From Lycorma delicatula (Eukaryota; Arthropoda; Insecta; Hemiptera; Fulgoridae), in contig NC_134455.1 of NCBI RefSeq assembly GCF_047948215.1, positions 153,866,575 to 153,930,574 on the forward strand: DNA of 64,000 nucleotides, in the 5' to 3' direction. Made by a program: the position numbers and the translations under genes. Under the pieces are notes generated by a model. The model was not told where the DNA came from, did no database searches, and worked only from the letters and a program-made list of their open reading frames with translations. This document shows positions 44,481 to 56,687 of this stretch, piece after piece. The first letter of the stretch is position 1. Each line of letters begins with the position of its first letter.

Positions 44481-45722
44481 ATCCCAGGAGGCGATGGGGG
44501 ATGCTAGTAACTTATATTGTAGCAGCTATACCGGTAAAGTATCGGTAAAAAAATTCGGCTTTTTTAAACTGTGCTTTAAGGTGATATTTAAAATCATTTT
44601 TAACAAAAAAAAAATATATATATCTAACTAAATTTTAAATAATATCCGGTGAAAATGTTTTATTCCAATGTTCCCAAGTAAAAAAAACAAAATTATTTTT
44701 GTCAGTCGGACGTTTACTCGTATGTTGGCTTGTATTTGGTATTATTACTCTGACCAAATCTTGACTGATTTTTTAAACTTGGTAGGTAGGTATTACCTTC
44801 AGCGGGAAAGAATTTATTAAACTTTTGCAAAAATTGGAAAAAGGGGTGGGGATGTTTGGGCCGAAAAAAGTTTCAAATTTTTACTGGGGCGCTTTAGTAA
44901 AAACTTTTCTAACAAAAATTGAACTATTTTTTATTAGAATCACAATTTACAAAAAAAATTTATTTACTCTTCACTCCTTTCCCTAAAAAAGTGTGTATAT
45001 TTCTTGTTTTATGCTATATCTGTACGAAAAGGAGCTAATGATAATTTTCTGTACTATTTTCTGCATCAGTAAGCCTTCAATCACTATAAAAATGTTTTCC
45101 CCGTCCCATTCCAATTATCCGTAGTAAGAAAAATAATTTTTTTAATTTTAATAATTTAAAAAATAATATTATTCCGAATTTAATTCCAACTTGCAAGTTA
45201 CCTACGCTTTGATACTTTTACTCTTTAGTATTTCTTAGTGGAAAAAAATAAACCAAAAATTTTCACCTCTTCTAAGAAAATCACAACTTTGTTTATTTAG
45301 AATTATGGATGCATTTTTGTGTATTTTAAATAATCTTAAAAAGTTATTTTTTCAAATTTATTACCCCTACTTAAGGATTATTTTTAAAAAAATTAGTTTT
45401 ACTCTAATCTTCTCATTGAGTATAGGAGCAACCAAAATAAAAAAAACTCGCAATTTCAAATTTTTAATACACAAAACGTATTTTTGTTAAACAATAAAAT
45501 CACTGAAATAACCTAACACCCCCCCCCCTGATTGGAGACCTTCCAAATTAAAAAAAAACGGAATCCTTTTTTAATATCGATTTTATTTGTTTAAAATCAA
45601 TATTAGTGAATATTTTAATCTTACAAAAAAAAAACCTGATGCATAAGCCCCCAACCCAAATAACTTAAAATGATTGAATTGAACATACTTTCTGGTAAAA
45701 ATGAATTGCATAACTTGACCGG
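44481..45722. other. Non-coding, probably degraded dispersed repeats
   Basis: Homopolymer-rich. The frame at 45305-45490 (+) is A/T-driven. A run of 9 C lies at about 45520. Confidence 0.4.
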
Positions 45723-45926
45723 CGTAGTCGGGAATATTTTTTTTCTGGTAATTAATAAAATAGAAAAATTAAAGGAACTAACTGCCAATACAGTAGTTTA
45801 TTTTATATATAAAATACATAAGTGTTAAACAGTACTTTTGGTCCACAGTATTATGTTACAGTTATATTTAAACCAATAGTGAATTCTCAAACATTGCGGG
45901 ATTTTTTTAATGAGATCCCGACTACG
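45723..45926. mobile_element. MITE candidate with 11-bp terminal inverted repeats
   Basis: CGTAGTCGGGA (45723-45733) is exactly inverted at 45916-45926. The 204-bp interval is A/T-rich without coding sequence. Target duplication is not evident. Confidence 0.4.
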
Positions 45927-48900
45927 GATTTATTAAATTAAAATTTAAATATAACAATAATCAATTTAATTCTTATTTTTTAAGCTTTATCCACAAGGTT
46001 TCCTAAATCCCTCATAAAAACGTATTACGTTATCTGCTTTTTTAGATAAATTAAAGGAAAAATAAAAATTCCCGCTAATTTGTAACTTCTTTGATGTGAA
46101 AGCTATTGTTTTTATGAAATATTATTAGTTTTGATATAAATTTTTTTAAAAAACGTCTTTTTTGATTAAATTTTTAAGAAAATGAAAGGCACTTTAGAAG
46201 ACAAGAGATTATTTAATTTTGATTGGAAATTTCTATAGATCTGATCTCCACAATGGGGAAGAACAAAATCTAAAAAAAATTATGGAAAGTGATGTTTGTA
46301 ACGTAACTTATTGTGGGATAATAATAATCAACCAGAGAAATTTTTGAGTAGAAAACTTGAATTAAATTGATGCTTTTCATGATGGATTTAAAAAGTTATA
46401 TTTGTAAATCTAGAAAATTTTTTAATATGATAAGTTAATTACAAACAATTAAAGTATATAAATTGGTAAAAATATTAAGCATCTACTCGTATAAAGATTA
46501 TTAAAAAAAAAACCAGGTATTAAATAAAATAATTTATATTTATAATCATCCAACCATGATGAAGTATTTTCTACATCCAAACGAATTTGAAAGGAATTTT
46601 AATTAAAATTTTGATAGCAAATTTAATCTCAAAAACTAATAAATTTTACCAAAAACGATAAATTTTTATATTTATTATATATTATTTTTATATTATACGG
46701 AAAAAACTTCACTAGACGTTTTTTTTTTATTTTGTTTTTCTAAATTCGATCATTTAAATCATTCTATAAAAACTTACATACATTTACAACAGTCAATGAA
46801 TTAAATAAATTTAATGAAACTACTGAAGTTTATTCGATGTAAATTTAACTTTATAATACAAATTTTATTCTAAATCCTATTTTATCATATTTATATAATA
46901 AATATACTGATATAAAAAATCATGGTCGATTTATATAATAATATATAATGTAAACAGGTACATTATGTACGGTTTACTAAACATATTTTCCTATTTTAGT
47001 CAGCCGATCAATTACTTAATACCTAGTAACCCAAGCATGAAATGAATTAGGGCATTCTGTTATGAAATCAAACATGTTCACACGATTTAATTTAATCATG
47101 TATCATTTTAAACGAATCAAATGTTCGGCTTTAGAAGATATAATTAAATTACAATTCTATTTTTCTTTTGAAATTTAACACAAGTATATTTAACTAAAAA
47201 AGGGAATTATTATAAACTGAAATTAAACTGTACTGTAATTAAAAATGTTTTGTGAAAGTTGTTTAAAAAAAAGAGAATAAAAATCAGCTTTTTTCGCGTC
47301 CGACAGCAACACTCCTGTAAAATCACTCAATCGCAATTAAAAATATATCGGTAACGTGATGTATTAAATGTGCACTTTATATAGATACAATATATTTACC
47401 TGAGTATTATTATTTTTATTTATTTCATATTTTATCATTTTTTGTGGCTATATCCAAAATAAAAATATTTTGAAAATATTACAATTCATTCATATTTACT
47501 TTAAAAAGTTAAGATTTATACAACCCAAAAAATATTCTCTTTAGTGAATGTTTCAATCTGGTTTTATTATTTTTTTGAATTTAATTTGATTTTTATTTAG
47601 AATTTAATGTAAATAAATCTAATAAAAATGTCATCGGTGAAAAGAAGCCGTTTGTCAGAAACGGAAATAGAGAGAGATCTATGCCTTTGTAAAATATAAA
47701 AAGAAATTCAGAGAAACTGCATAAAGAGAGTATTACTGAGCTGTCTCTCTCTCTCTCTCTTTCTCTCTTCATTTATTCATATATATATATATATGAATAA
47801 AAATATCCTCCGTGTCTATTCAGTAGGGAAGAAAAATTTCAAATGAAATTAAGATCAACATATGTATAAATACGTTTTGTGATTATTTCTGCCAGTGCAT
47901 TTATATTATTATTAAAACTAAAAAAAAAAAAATGCATTAAACATACGTAAATTCTGAATATTTTTTAACAGTATATCATTCGTAATAGAATAGAAAAGCA
48001 TATAAAAAGTCGTAAAAAATGTATAAAAAAGCGTTTTATTATTTTCTAAATCTTATACACCTTTTTATAAAATTTTAAATTACATTTATTGTAGATAATT
48101 AGAATTTTCATAAAAATACTACAAAAAAAAAAAAAATTGGTTTGTTTTTAATGTTGCAGAGATTGCAGTATAACAGCATAAAGCAACCGATATTTTTATG
48201 GGTGTTCATAGAATTGGTACACAAGGCCTGATTGTATACTGCTATCGGTGGTCAGCTGTTCAATTCGGGATTTTTTCCGTAATAATTTTTTGTTTTGTTT
48301 TCATTTTAGCGTCACATCTGGTGGTTTTACATATATTTTTATTTCTGAAATAGTGTTACAATGTTACTAATATTACCACAGTTTATAATATGATATAGAT
48401 GGTCAGGTTTCCAAAAAATGACCTTCAATAATTCGATAACTTTCGAAGACTTTTTGTAATTAATGTGAAGGGGAATTTTTTTAATCAAATTTATTACTTA
48501 ATACTGTTTTTTTCCCATCTAGCATTTCGGCTAGTATTTTTCTAGTTTGATGGTAATATGACGTGTATGCAAAAGAACCGTAATATTTCAGAGATCGCGG
48601 AATTTAAGTCTGTTATTATTGTTTAGCATACATTTTTATAACCGTTTAGTTGAGCAATTCCAATATATCGCTTAATATAAGAAATACATTTTTAAAAGGT
48701 TTAAAGAAATAGATGGCACAGAAAAGGCAAAGCTCTTCTAGAAAGCCACGCATTTACGAACATATCAAGCGTAGTCGAACGCAATGAATTAGGAACCCGA
48801 ATACATGATTCAATCGTTGCGATTTACACCGCTGCATACATGTCAAATTGCAAAATAAAATCTATAAATACCAAATTTGGAAATATCTGTAACTAAATGA

Positions 48901-49834
48901 ATTGAATTTTTTTCTGAAATTCTATGAACTATATTTGATGTGGAGTCCGTTTCAAAAATATTATAAGTGACAAAACTTATTTGTAGAGAAAATAACTGTT
49001 TGCTTTTCACAAATTGATAAAACTGGTATAGAACTTCAACAGTTCACAACTAATTATCTACATGATACAGCACCTTCACGCTTTAGGTTAGGATTAGATA
49101 CGAATTCAACAAAACGATTCTTAACCGTGGGTTGGTACAGGAAAACCTATTTCCTAACCACTTAAAAATCCAAATTTCAAGCCGTTGTATTTTTTATGGT
49201 ATCATTTTTTATTTTGTGAAAATTTGTAAACAGCTTGCTTGAAAGGGTATTGGAAGTTATGTCTAAGGTACACCTGGAAATAATTAAACAAACATGGATA
49301 GAAACAGAATATATAATCTATATGTCCGCCGTGATAAAAGAGATCTCATAAACAAAATTATTAACACATGTAATGAAACTTATACATTTTCCGAGTATTT
49401 ATAAAAAAAAAAAATGGAACAAAAAGTATTTATAAAAATCGAACAAAAAGTGGCCAAAGAACAAAACCTTATGATTCTTTTTCGGGACCTCTGCATACTA
49501 GATTCTCTATGTAATTAAAGAAAAGTTATTCTTTCCAAACATGAAAAAATATGTATACATAACGAGGGGAGAGAAAGAGCAGTTAATTGCGATGAACGTT
49601 CATTAGAATTATAAATATAACAGTAATAATAACTATTAATGTACTTTAAATAAAATTTGGGAAGAGTTATTATACGAGAATGTTATTATATTAACGCAGA
49701 GAGAAAATTAAACAAATTTTCAAGGAGTTATTTAAAAATAGAAATTATATTCTGAGGAGATTTTAGTTAATAAAGGGATATGTCATGGTTATCCATTGTT
49801 TTTTCCTCTTTTTAAAATTTATTGGAATTCTGCG
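45927..49834. other. Very AT-rich DNA; CT microsatellite at about 47742-47767
   Basis: No frame longer than 60 codons. A (CT)n tract is followed by (AT)n near 47780. Patches at 48.2-48.6 and 48.7-49.3 kb are less A/T-biased but show no protein or RNA similarity. Confidence 0.5.
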
Positions 49835-49908
49835 TTAAAAGATTGAATAAGAACTACAGAATTCGGAAGTAAAGATTAATGAAAGAAATTTTCCAACAAT
49901 ATTATTTA
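49835..49908 (+). repeat. 74-bp direct repeat, copy 1
   Basis: Identical to 50662-50735 except for one g/t difference; same orientation, 827 bp apart. Confidence 0.95.
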
Positions 49909-50661
49909 TTGATGTCCAAGTTTTTGTTGCAGAGGATAGGTTTGAAACCGAAGATATGACAAGAAAGTTGATTAATCAGGTAGGAAAAATACGTATTCAT
50001 AAAAAAATTTGCAATGAATAGTTTCAAAAGATGTTACAACTTCTTTTTCTTTTAAAAACTATTTTGTAGTAAAGAGCCACGAATATTTTCAGGTTTACTA
50101 AAGAAGCATCTCTTCGATTTGTTGAGTTGTAAGGCATATGAAATAACAAAATAGAATAAATATAAATCAATTTCTGGTGTAAAATCTTTCATGTTTAATC
50201 AAAACCAGCCGATCTAAACGATTAACTGGAAATTAAGATTTTTAAAACGAATTTTATTTTAAAAAACATATTAAGGAATAAAATTCTAAAATTTAAAAAG
50301 TCTAATATATTTCCTTAGTAAAAATCTTAAATTCAGAAATAAAAGTAAAAGAGATAGATTTCAAGTAACAGTTCAAGTAAAAAGTAGGCTAGTAAATTCA
50401 AGTTACACTGCCAAAACAGGGTTTTGCATACAATAAATGACTATTCACAGTTAAGTTACGATTAGGTAAATATACGAACACTTCTAAAACTCGGAAAGAA
50501 TAAATAGTTAATAGAGAAATGAATTTATGTAACATTTACAAGAAACAATACAAATATAGAACTACAAAAATATATAACAAACATAAATTTTGTTTGCAAA
50601 AAATTTCTACAACCAAGAAAGTTGTAAAATATGTGTAATATTTGATTAATATAAAATTTGA
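49909..50661. other. AT-rich DNA between the 74-bp direct repeats
   Basis: No coding similarity was seen, and no polypurine or primer-binding features that would support an LTR element. Confidence 0.45.
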
Positions 50662-50735
50662 TTAAAAGATTGAATAAGAACTACAGAATTCGGAAGTAAA
50701 GATTAATGAAATAAATTTTCCAACAATATTATTTA
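50662..50735 (+). repeat. 74-bp direct repeat, copy 2
   Basis: Partner of 49835-49908 with one mismatch. Confidence 0.95.
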
Positions 50736-51889
50736 ACGCATTATTTAACGCCGAGTGTTCATTATATCTAAGAAATTCAATTTAAGTTAATCTTGTTTAA
50801 ATAAATCGTAATAATAAATTTGAATTTATAAAATAAAAATCATAAAAATTTTTGATGTTTATAAACTTCACACTATTACAGTAATTTAATTTATTAGTTA
50901 TTAACTGGAACAAATTCATTAATTAAGATTAATAAAAAATATTAGTTACCACGACAACAAAAATTATTTACCTCGATAAAAAATGTTAAAAAGTGGAAAT
51001 GAAAATGGAAAAGTTCCATTTATGTATATGGAACTTTTCCATTTTCATTTTCAATTATATTTGGTAACAACGAATTTAGAGGGAAAAATAATTAACTGGA
51101 AAACAGTGTTATCTTTTTTTTTCACTTTTAACCAACAAATTCTTTCTTTAGTTTTATTATAAAAGCAATTCAATAAATTTTATTGGTTTTTTATTTTCAA
51201 AAACGAAAATAACGGTCAGAACAGTCTTTTTATATAATTTACTTTTTTAAATAACGTAAAATAATTAATGGGTTTTTGCAATATATTTATCTAAAAACTT
51301 TAGGAGTGCTAAAAAAATAGTTTAAATTGACATTATTTAATATATAAAATACATTATTAACCCGTAAATCTTTATTTTTCAAATTAATTTACTTTTAAAA
51401 GTAATTCCTTAAATATTAAAAAAAATAATAATTTTATAAGTAATGCTAAAATCTACTCACGAAACGAGAAGAATATGAAACAGCCTCTCACCTGAAACAA
51501 GTAAAGTAAGTAAAAATTATTCTAGAATTTAATATATATATATATTTTTTAATTATTGCACATAATAATCCTATCAGGTAATTATATTTAATAAATTATT
51601 AATTACATTTAACAGGTGACAAAATTTATACATTTTAATATTAAACTAAATTAATTACTAAGAGGTGAATAGTGAAATCATGAAAATTCAGGATATTGCT
51701 TATATTAATAGTATATATTAGTATATTAATATTATAATAATAGTGATTAATAGTATATATTTATTATTACTTATATAAAATTGAATTTGTTAGCTACTTA
51801 GTAATTTTTGTAAAGAAATTCTTTTAAACTTTTAACAATTTATTATTATAAGAACATTTTTAAACAAACTGTATTAACACTAAAAAAAA
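50736..51889. other. AT-rich DNA holding a long palindrome (50997-51050)
   Basis: No gene recognised. A short (TA)n is at about 51534-51545. Confidence 0.45.
50997..51050. repeat. Palindrome, 23-bp perfect arms, 8-nt spacer
   Basis: Arms 50997-51019 and 51028-51050 are exact inverses (core ggaaaagttccat); spacer ttatgtat. Confidence 0.95.
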
Positions 51890-52128
51890 TCACTTAAAAA
51901 ATTAAATCGGCTGTTGTTTTGTAGTGTGTAGTTGTGTTTATTAAGTGTTGTTACATTTGATAATTGTGAAATAGATATGCGTACGAGATTATTGTGAACC
52001 TCGTTGCACATTTGGGAAAGAAACCAAAAACTTATTTTTTGTAAGGTATACTTACTTATTTATACGTTATTTTAGTTTATCTTTTTAACATTTTGGTTAG
52101 GCTAACCTAGATCGTAGAGGAATGCAAC

Positions 52129-53484
52129 ATGAATCAGTTACCACCAGCTCATATGATCGACAAAGGGGGATCTGATTATGGAGGTTATTAAATAACATCA
52201 AGAAAACGTGGTCCACTAACGTTTGAATTAGATCCGAGGAAGGTAGCTCATAGAAAACTATTTAGAGATGATATAGCGAACAATTAATTCGGAAATTCAA
52301 ACAATAACGACAATGTAATTATGGAACCCCAACCTACTTCTAATCAGTGAAGAACCATACCTATGCCGAGAAAATCCTATGCAATACCTATGCAATTCAT
52401 AATCCTAGCAATGGTGAATTACCCATATCAAATAGATTTAGTGGCCTTCCATTAAAAGATACGAATATTACCAACCAGACGGAACAAGTGAAGTCCGTGG
52501 GGGCTTGACGGGTGGCTATTGTACTTTAATAGGTGGCTATTTTACTTTACGAAATAAATGATGTGCTAAGACTATAAAAACTGATAGAAACGGTCGTGTG
52601 TATGGTAAATTACAACATTCAACTGGTAGGAGGTAAACAACTTAGAATAATTTCTAAAGATATTGGAGCGTACAAGAAAATCATAAATAAAGTTTGAGAA
52701 CGTGGTTTAATAGGTCATACCTTCACTAGAAAGGATAAACGAGCCTTTCATGTCGTAATTAGGAACCTGCACCACTCGATTCCACTAGAGACGATAAAGT
52801 AGAAATCTAAGGCCACGAGGATAGGGTGAAGGACTTAATAAATGGACGCCACAGAGTAATTAAAGAGCCTACATCAACTTTTTTCGTGAACCTAGAGCCA
52901 CAGGAGAAAAATAAAACTATATTTAAGTTAAAATACATTGCGAATTGTAGTGTGTCGTTCGAAACACCGTGGAAAACAAACAGGCTTCGTGTAGTGCATG
53001 ACGTGCCAACAGTACGGGCACACCAAAAACAACTGCATGAAGCCCTTCCACTATGTAAAGTGTAGGAAAGGCCACCGAAGTGCTGATTGTTCCGGGAAGG
53101 ACAGGATCACTGCTGCAACCTATGCTTTATGTCAATCCGACCATCGGGCCAACTATCGAGGCTGCAGACTGTACCAAGGAATATTATCGAGGAAATGAAG
53201 GCAAAAGGCGAATCGAAACTCACAATTTGCTCCGACAGTCGAATCCGCTAGCCGTAGGGCAACCGGCCTCACGTTTTATGATAAAAATTTCCCCAAGTTG
53301 TTGGGACGGGGAGCACCTGGGACCGTCGGCGCAAAGCCTGAGTCTCTCCAGTGAACGTATGCTGCGGCAGCTGGGCATACTGATGAGGATAATGTAAACA
53401 GGTCAGACTGGCTTTCTTCAAATACAGATTTCCTAGTTCAACAGATTGGAAGTCTAATAATCTTGTTTACTCAGAAACTCTCAA
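52129..53484 (+). pseudogene. Jockey ORF1 (Gag-like, PRE/C2HC plus zinc knuckles) relic
   Basis: ATG at 52129 is the plausible start. In shifting frames it reads a variable N-terminal part, 'RFSGLPLKDTN' (about 52.43 kb), then 'RKDKRAFHVVIRNLHHSIP' (52.73-52.79 kb). The PRE_C2HC region follows: 'GRHRVIKEPTSTFFVNLEPQ', 'KLKYIANCSVSFETPWKTN'. CCHC knuckles start 'MTCQQYGHTKNNCMKPFHYV', then 'KCRKGHRSADC' and 'YALCQSDHRANYRGCRLY'. It ends with 'SNTDFLVQQIGSLI' (about 53.43 kb), the ORF1 C-terminal helix. Knuckles 1 and 2 keep their Cys/His ligands. In the family this RNA-binding protein coats the transposon RNA. Stops and shifts throughout rule out function. Confidence 0.83.
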
Positions 53485-54129
53485 AAATCTGTTAAGGACA
53501 AAATATCTCCGAGTCGTTACATGGAACATTAACGGCCTACTTTCTAGGCGGAAAGAATTGGATATTATGGCAATTACCCATTCTCTAGACGTAATACTAG
53601 TATCAGAAATGCACTTTACATACCGGAGTTACCTTAGACTTCAAGGTTTCTCGGTGTATGTAACAAATCACCCAGACAGGAGAGGTTAGGAATTCTCTGA
53701 GCTATCACCAACCTCCAGGTTTCTGGAAGTGGTCTTATAGGTCCCAACCAGTTTGTAACTGGTTGGGACCTATAAGACTGTCCACGGTGTACTACAGTCC
53801 TAACGCGCCTTACAGAACTAACGAGTTGTTCTCCTAATACATTTCAACACTATGTTCTAAGTTTATCGCTGGATGGGACTGGAACGCAAAAGACCCGTTG
53901 TGGGGTTCGCGGTTGACAACCAGCAGAGGAAGGATGTTGAGGTGGTATGTTCAAAATCTACGCCTGGACGTAATTTCGGGATTCCAGCCGACATACTGAC
54001 CTATGGACCTAACGAAAATCCCGGATTTACTTGACTTTTTTTTATCACTTCATGTATATTATCTTCGTATACTTGATGACCTTGACGACTCTATAGGATT
54101 GTTCGATGATGGAGTGGCCATACATGAAC
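53485..54129 (+). pseudogene. Jockey ORF2 endonuclease relic
   Basis: 'LRVVTWNINGLLSRRKEL' (about 53.50-53.55 kb) is followed by 'VILVSEMHFTYRSY', with the catalytic Glu present, and 'FSVYVTNHPDR'. A 22-bp inverted duplication (53732-53778) disrupts the middle. Then 'VHGVYYSPNAPYRTNELFS' is recoverable across frames, followed by 'WDWNAKDPLWGSRLTTSRGR' (GDWNAKH-type active-site motif with G changed to W, Asp and Asn kept). Then come 'LDVISGFQPTY' and 'KIPDLLDFFLS', the Jockey pattern. The closing SDH motif is not recognisable. Confidence 0.83.
53732..53778. repeat. Palindrome inside endonuclease relic, 22-bp perfect arms, 3-nt spacer
   Basis: Arms 53732-53753 and 53757-53778 are exact inverses (gtcttataggtcccaacc...); spacer tgt. 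The second arm continues in frame with Jockey endonuclease, the first does not, so one arm is a post-insertion inverted copy. Confidence 0.95.
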
Positions 54130-54357
54130 TCAAATTGGTGGTCCGGAATTACCCCCGTCACCATCCAAAACTGGCCTAAGCCTGGCAAGTAATAGGTTTT
54201 CAAATAATTTAATAATAACCGGTAAGAGGCTAATTATCCTGTAAGAAGAAACCTTCCTTGGTTTCAAGATCATTACCACCTGCGATACCTTCCATTCTGC
54301 TGGAAAGTAAGACGTCCACAGGACACCGTTAAAGAGATTCGTAATGCACTGATACAC
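54130..54357 (-). pseudogene. Jockey reverse-transcriptase N-terminal fragment
   Basis: A 75-codon open minus frame: 'NGVLWTSYFPAEWKVSQVVM', 'LKPRKVSSYRIISLLPVI', 'KLFENLLLARLRPVL'. This is RT motif region 0-1 of the clade (FP-WK-A-vi-i-KPGK...SSYRPISLLP). The Pro of SYRPIS is Ile and the preceding loop has a deletion. It abuts the plus-strand endonuclease relic tail to tail and breaks off in AT-rich DNA at its 5' side. Confidence 0.85.
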
Positions 54358-55362
54358 ATTTTTATGAATTACTTATTATGGAAAATACTTAAATAACCTC
54401 CTTTTCATGGGCTTCTTATCAAATAATTTATTATGGTTTCACTTATGGAGCCGATTCTAAATATACTGGTTGTAAAAGAAAAAAAAAAATTCCTCATTAT
54501 TTAAAAGAAATATAGTATGTATTATTTTCTTCATGTACTTTTAAAGCATTTTCAGGAGAGGAAAGTGTTACATTATGATAAATATAGTCCAGGGCTTTTC
54601 CGTTAAAATTATAATAAAAGAAATCATTTCCACCTATAATCTTTAAAAACAATTATTTTTTGAAAGTAAGAAGCTTTTCTAATTTATTAAAGTAACGAAA
54701 AATTTTCATGACTTTTATTCTGATTTCAGATTATTATAATATTAAATAAATGTTTTCACAAATACTTAAAAACTACAAAATAAAATCTTAAAACTGAACA
54801 AGTTCATCATTATTATATGATTTCCACAAATTTGATAAAAAGAATAATTTTTTTTATCATAAAGAGTAACATTATGTGATCTCTTATTCCCTACCAAAGA
54901 GATTCCCTAAGAGAGAAATGGCAATGGAGATTTTGCAAGAATAAATTATTTTAAAAAAAACTTTTCAAATGATTGATTTTTTTGGCACATACCCAGCACT
55001 TTAGACGAAAAAGCTTATACATTATTAATCATTTTCTTTTTTTAAATCTAAAATCAATATCCAAACCATATTTTTTATTTTAACTTTTACTATTTTAACA
55101 TCTGTTTTTTTTTCTCATTTGCTATTTTTTTTTAACTAAGAAGGAGGTTTCAATTAGACCTGAATGTATTTTCAAGCTTACTCTTCATCTAGCGGATTGA
55201 TTTGCTTCTTTTATTTTATATTAGAGAAGTTTCTCTGATGTCCCGTATAAACCTTTCTCCACTTAAGTAGAAAATTCTGTACATGAAAAATTATATTATC
55301 TATATAGAAGATTTTTTAAAATCTTTTGTCATATTAATTAACATATGTTTTATATAGCGTAA

Positions 55363-55407
<45 letters not shown>

Positions 55408-56600
55408 CGAAGTGATCCGGGACATATTCCCCGAACTTTAGGTACTAATTCAGGACACGAAAATGAGCAAAGACAGTTCACATCGAAAGTTTTTGCACAT
55501 GTCCTATTTTAATTTGTTTTTCCTTGTGGACGCCATTTTGTGATTTTCAACAAAAACACTATTTCTCAGGAACGAGTACACCTCCTTTAATTAAATTTGG
55601 AAAATCTAAAACTAGTATCTTATTCTAAAAACAAATTATGAAAACGCCAATTTAAAAATTTAAAAATGGCACCCACCAATTATTAATATCTTTGTAATTA
55701 TTTGTTTGATCAAATTTTTACTTATTACAAAATTTATTAAGCATTTTATTTTGAACAAAATGGAACTTCATTTGTATAAATCCGTTGACAAATAATCGAG
55801 GATTGCAGACAATTAACCCGGCAGTATGCTTGCACATCGTAATGAAAGCTGATAATTTTTTGCCTGATTTTTCCTCCACTAAGTATAATAAAAATTACAC
55901 TCGTTAACATAGAATTTGAAACTAAAAAGGGAGTAGGTGTTCTATATAGTATTTTATATTCTGAATCTGAATATGTATTCTGAAACAACCCACCACGTAA
56001 CGTTCTTAAGTTGCAACTCCTTAAATGTATTTGTTCCAACATTCGTGAAAAAAACAAAACAAATAAGTTAATACGTCTATATGTTGCTTATTCAAATTTG
56101 ATTTATATCGTGATGCATGCTGTAGACCTGTATTTGATACACAACCGTCGAATGACATCGTTTCATGTCAAGCCAGACGTGTGTAGACATATCAGTGAGT
56201 CAAGTAATGAGTCATTCAACGGGATCAAATTTTCTTCAGTGCGAGTTCAGCTCTTGGTATGATTTGCTGTGTTCTTTAGTTGTGTTAGTGGTTTCATCAT
56301 ACACGTATTATAAAGATTGTTTCATAAGTGATAGCATAAATTTAATGAAAGATTTTTATGACAGAACAAATTTTTGTATTATTTTATTGAACATCAAGAT
56401 TTTTTAAGCTGTGTGTACGTGTGTTTCGGGTTGTGTTTTATTGCAGTCCATGGTGAAACAATTTTATGAAATATTTTAAGTAATTATTTATAAATTAAAA
56501 CTTAATTAATTTTATAATTAAGTAAGTATTTCTATAATATTTAAATTTACTTTAATTCATTAAAACATTTTGAATTTTACAGTGAATAAAAATCGGGCTT
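54358..56600. other. AT-rich DNA; (TA)n at 55366-55395; non-coding repeat-like patch after it
   Basis: Frames at 55746-56057 (-), 56011-56262 (+) and 56165-56407 (+) overlap and match nothing known. A polypyrimidine-AG (tgttttattgcag, about 56435-56447) followed by an ATG could be a splice acceptor of the gene relic downstream. Confidence 0.4.
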
Positions 56601-56687
56601 GTAAAAATTCTCTAAATATTTTTTTTTTACGTTTGTGTAGAATTCACCAGAAAGTCAACGAAAATCAGCAACGAATCTGCGGAAAAC

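Larger units (their letters stand above)
51890..54129 (+). mobile_element. Jockey-clade non-LTR retrotransposon, 5' part (UTR, ORF1, endonuclease)
   Basis: A possible 5' UTR (about 51890-52128), a nearly full-length decayed ORF1 (52129 to about 53484) and the endonuclease domain of ORF2 (about 53485-54129) are in order on the plus strand. The RT and 3' end are not on this strand. An RT fragment of the same clade follows immediately in the opposite orientation (54130-54357). Confidence 0.82.

Noticed and set aside
51890..54357. Twin-priming inversion of one Jockey insertion
   Set aside because: Twin priming inverts the 5' part and would leave the RT piece on the other side; here the 5' half and RT fragment lie tail to tail.
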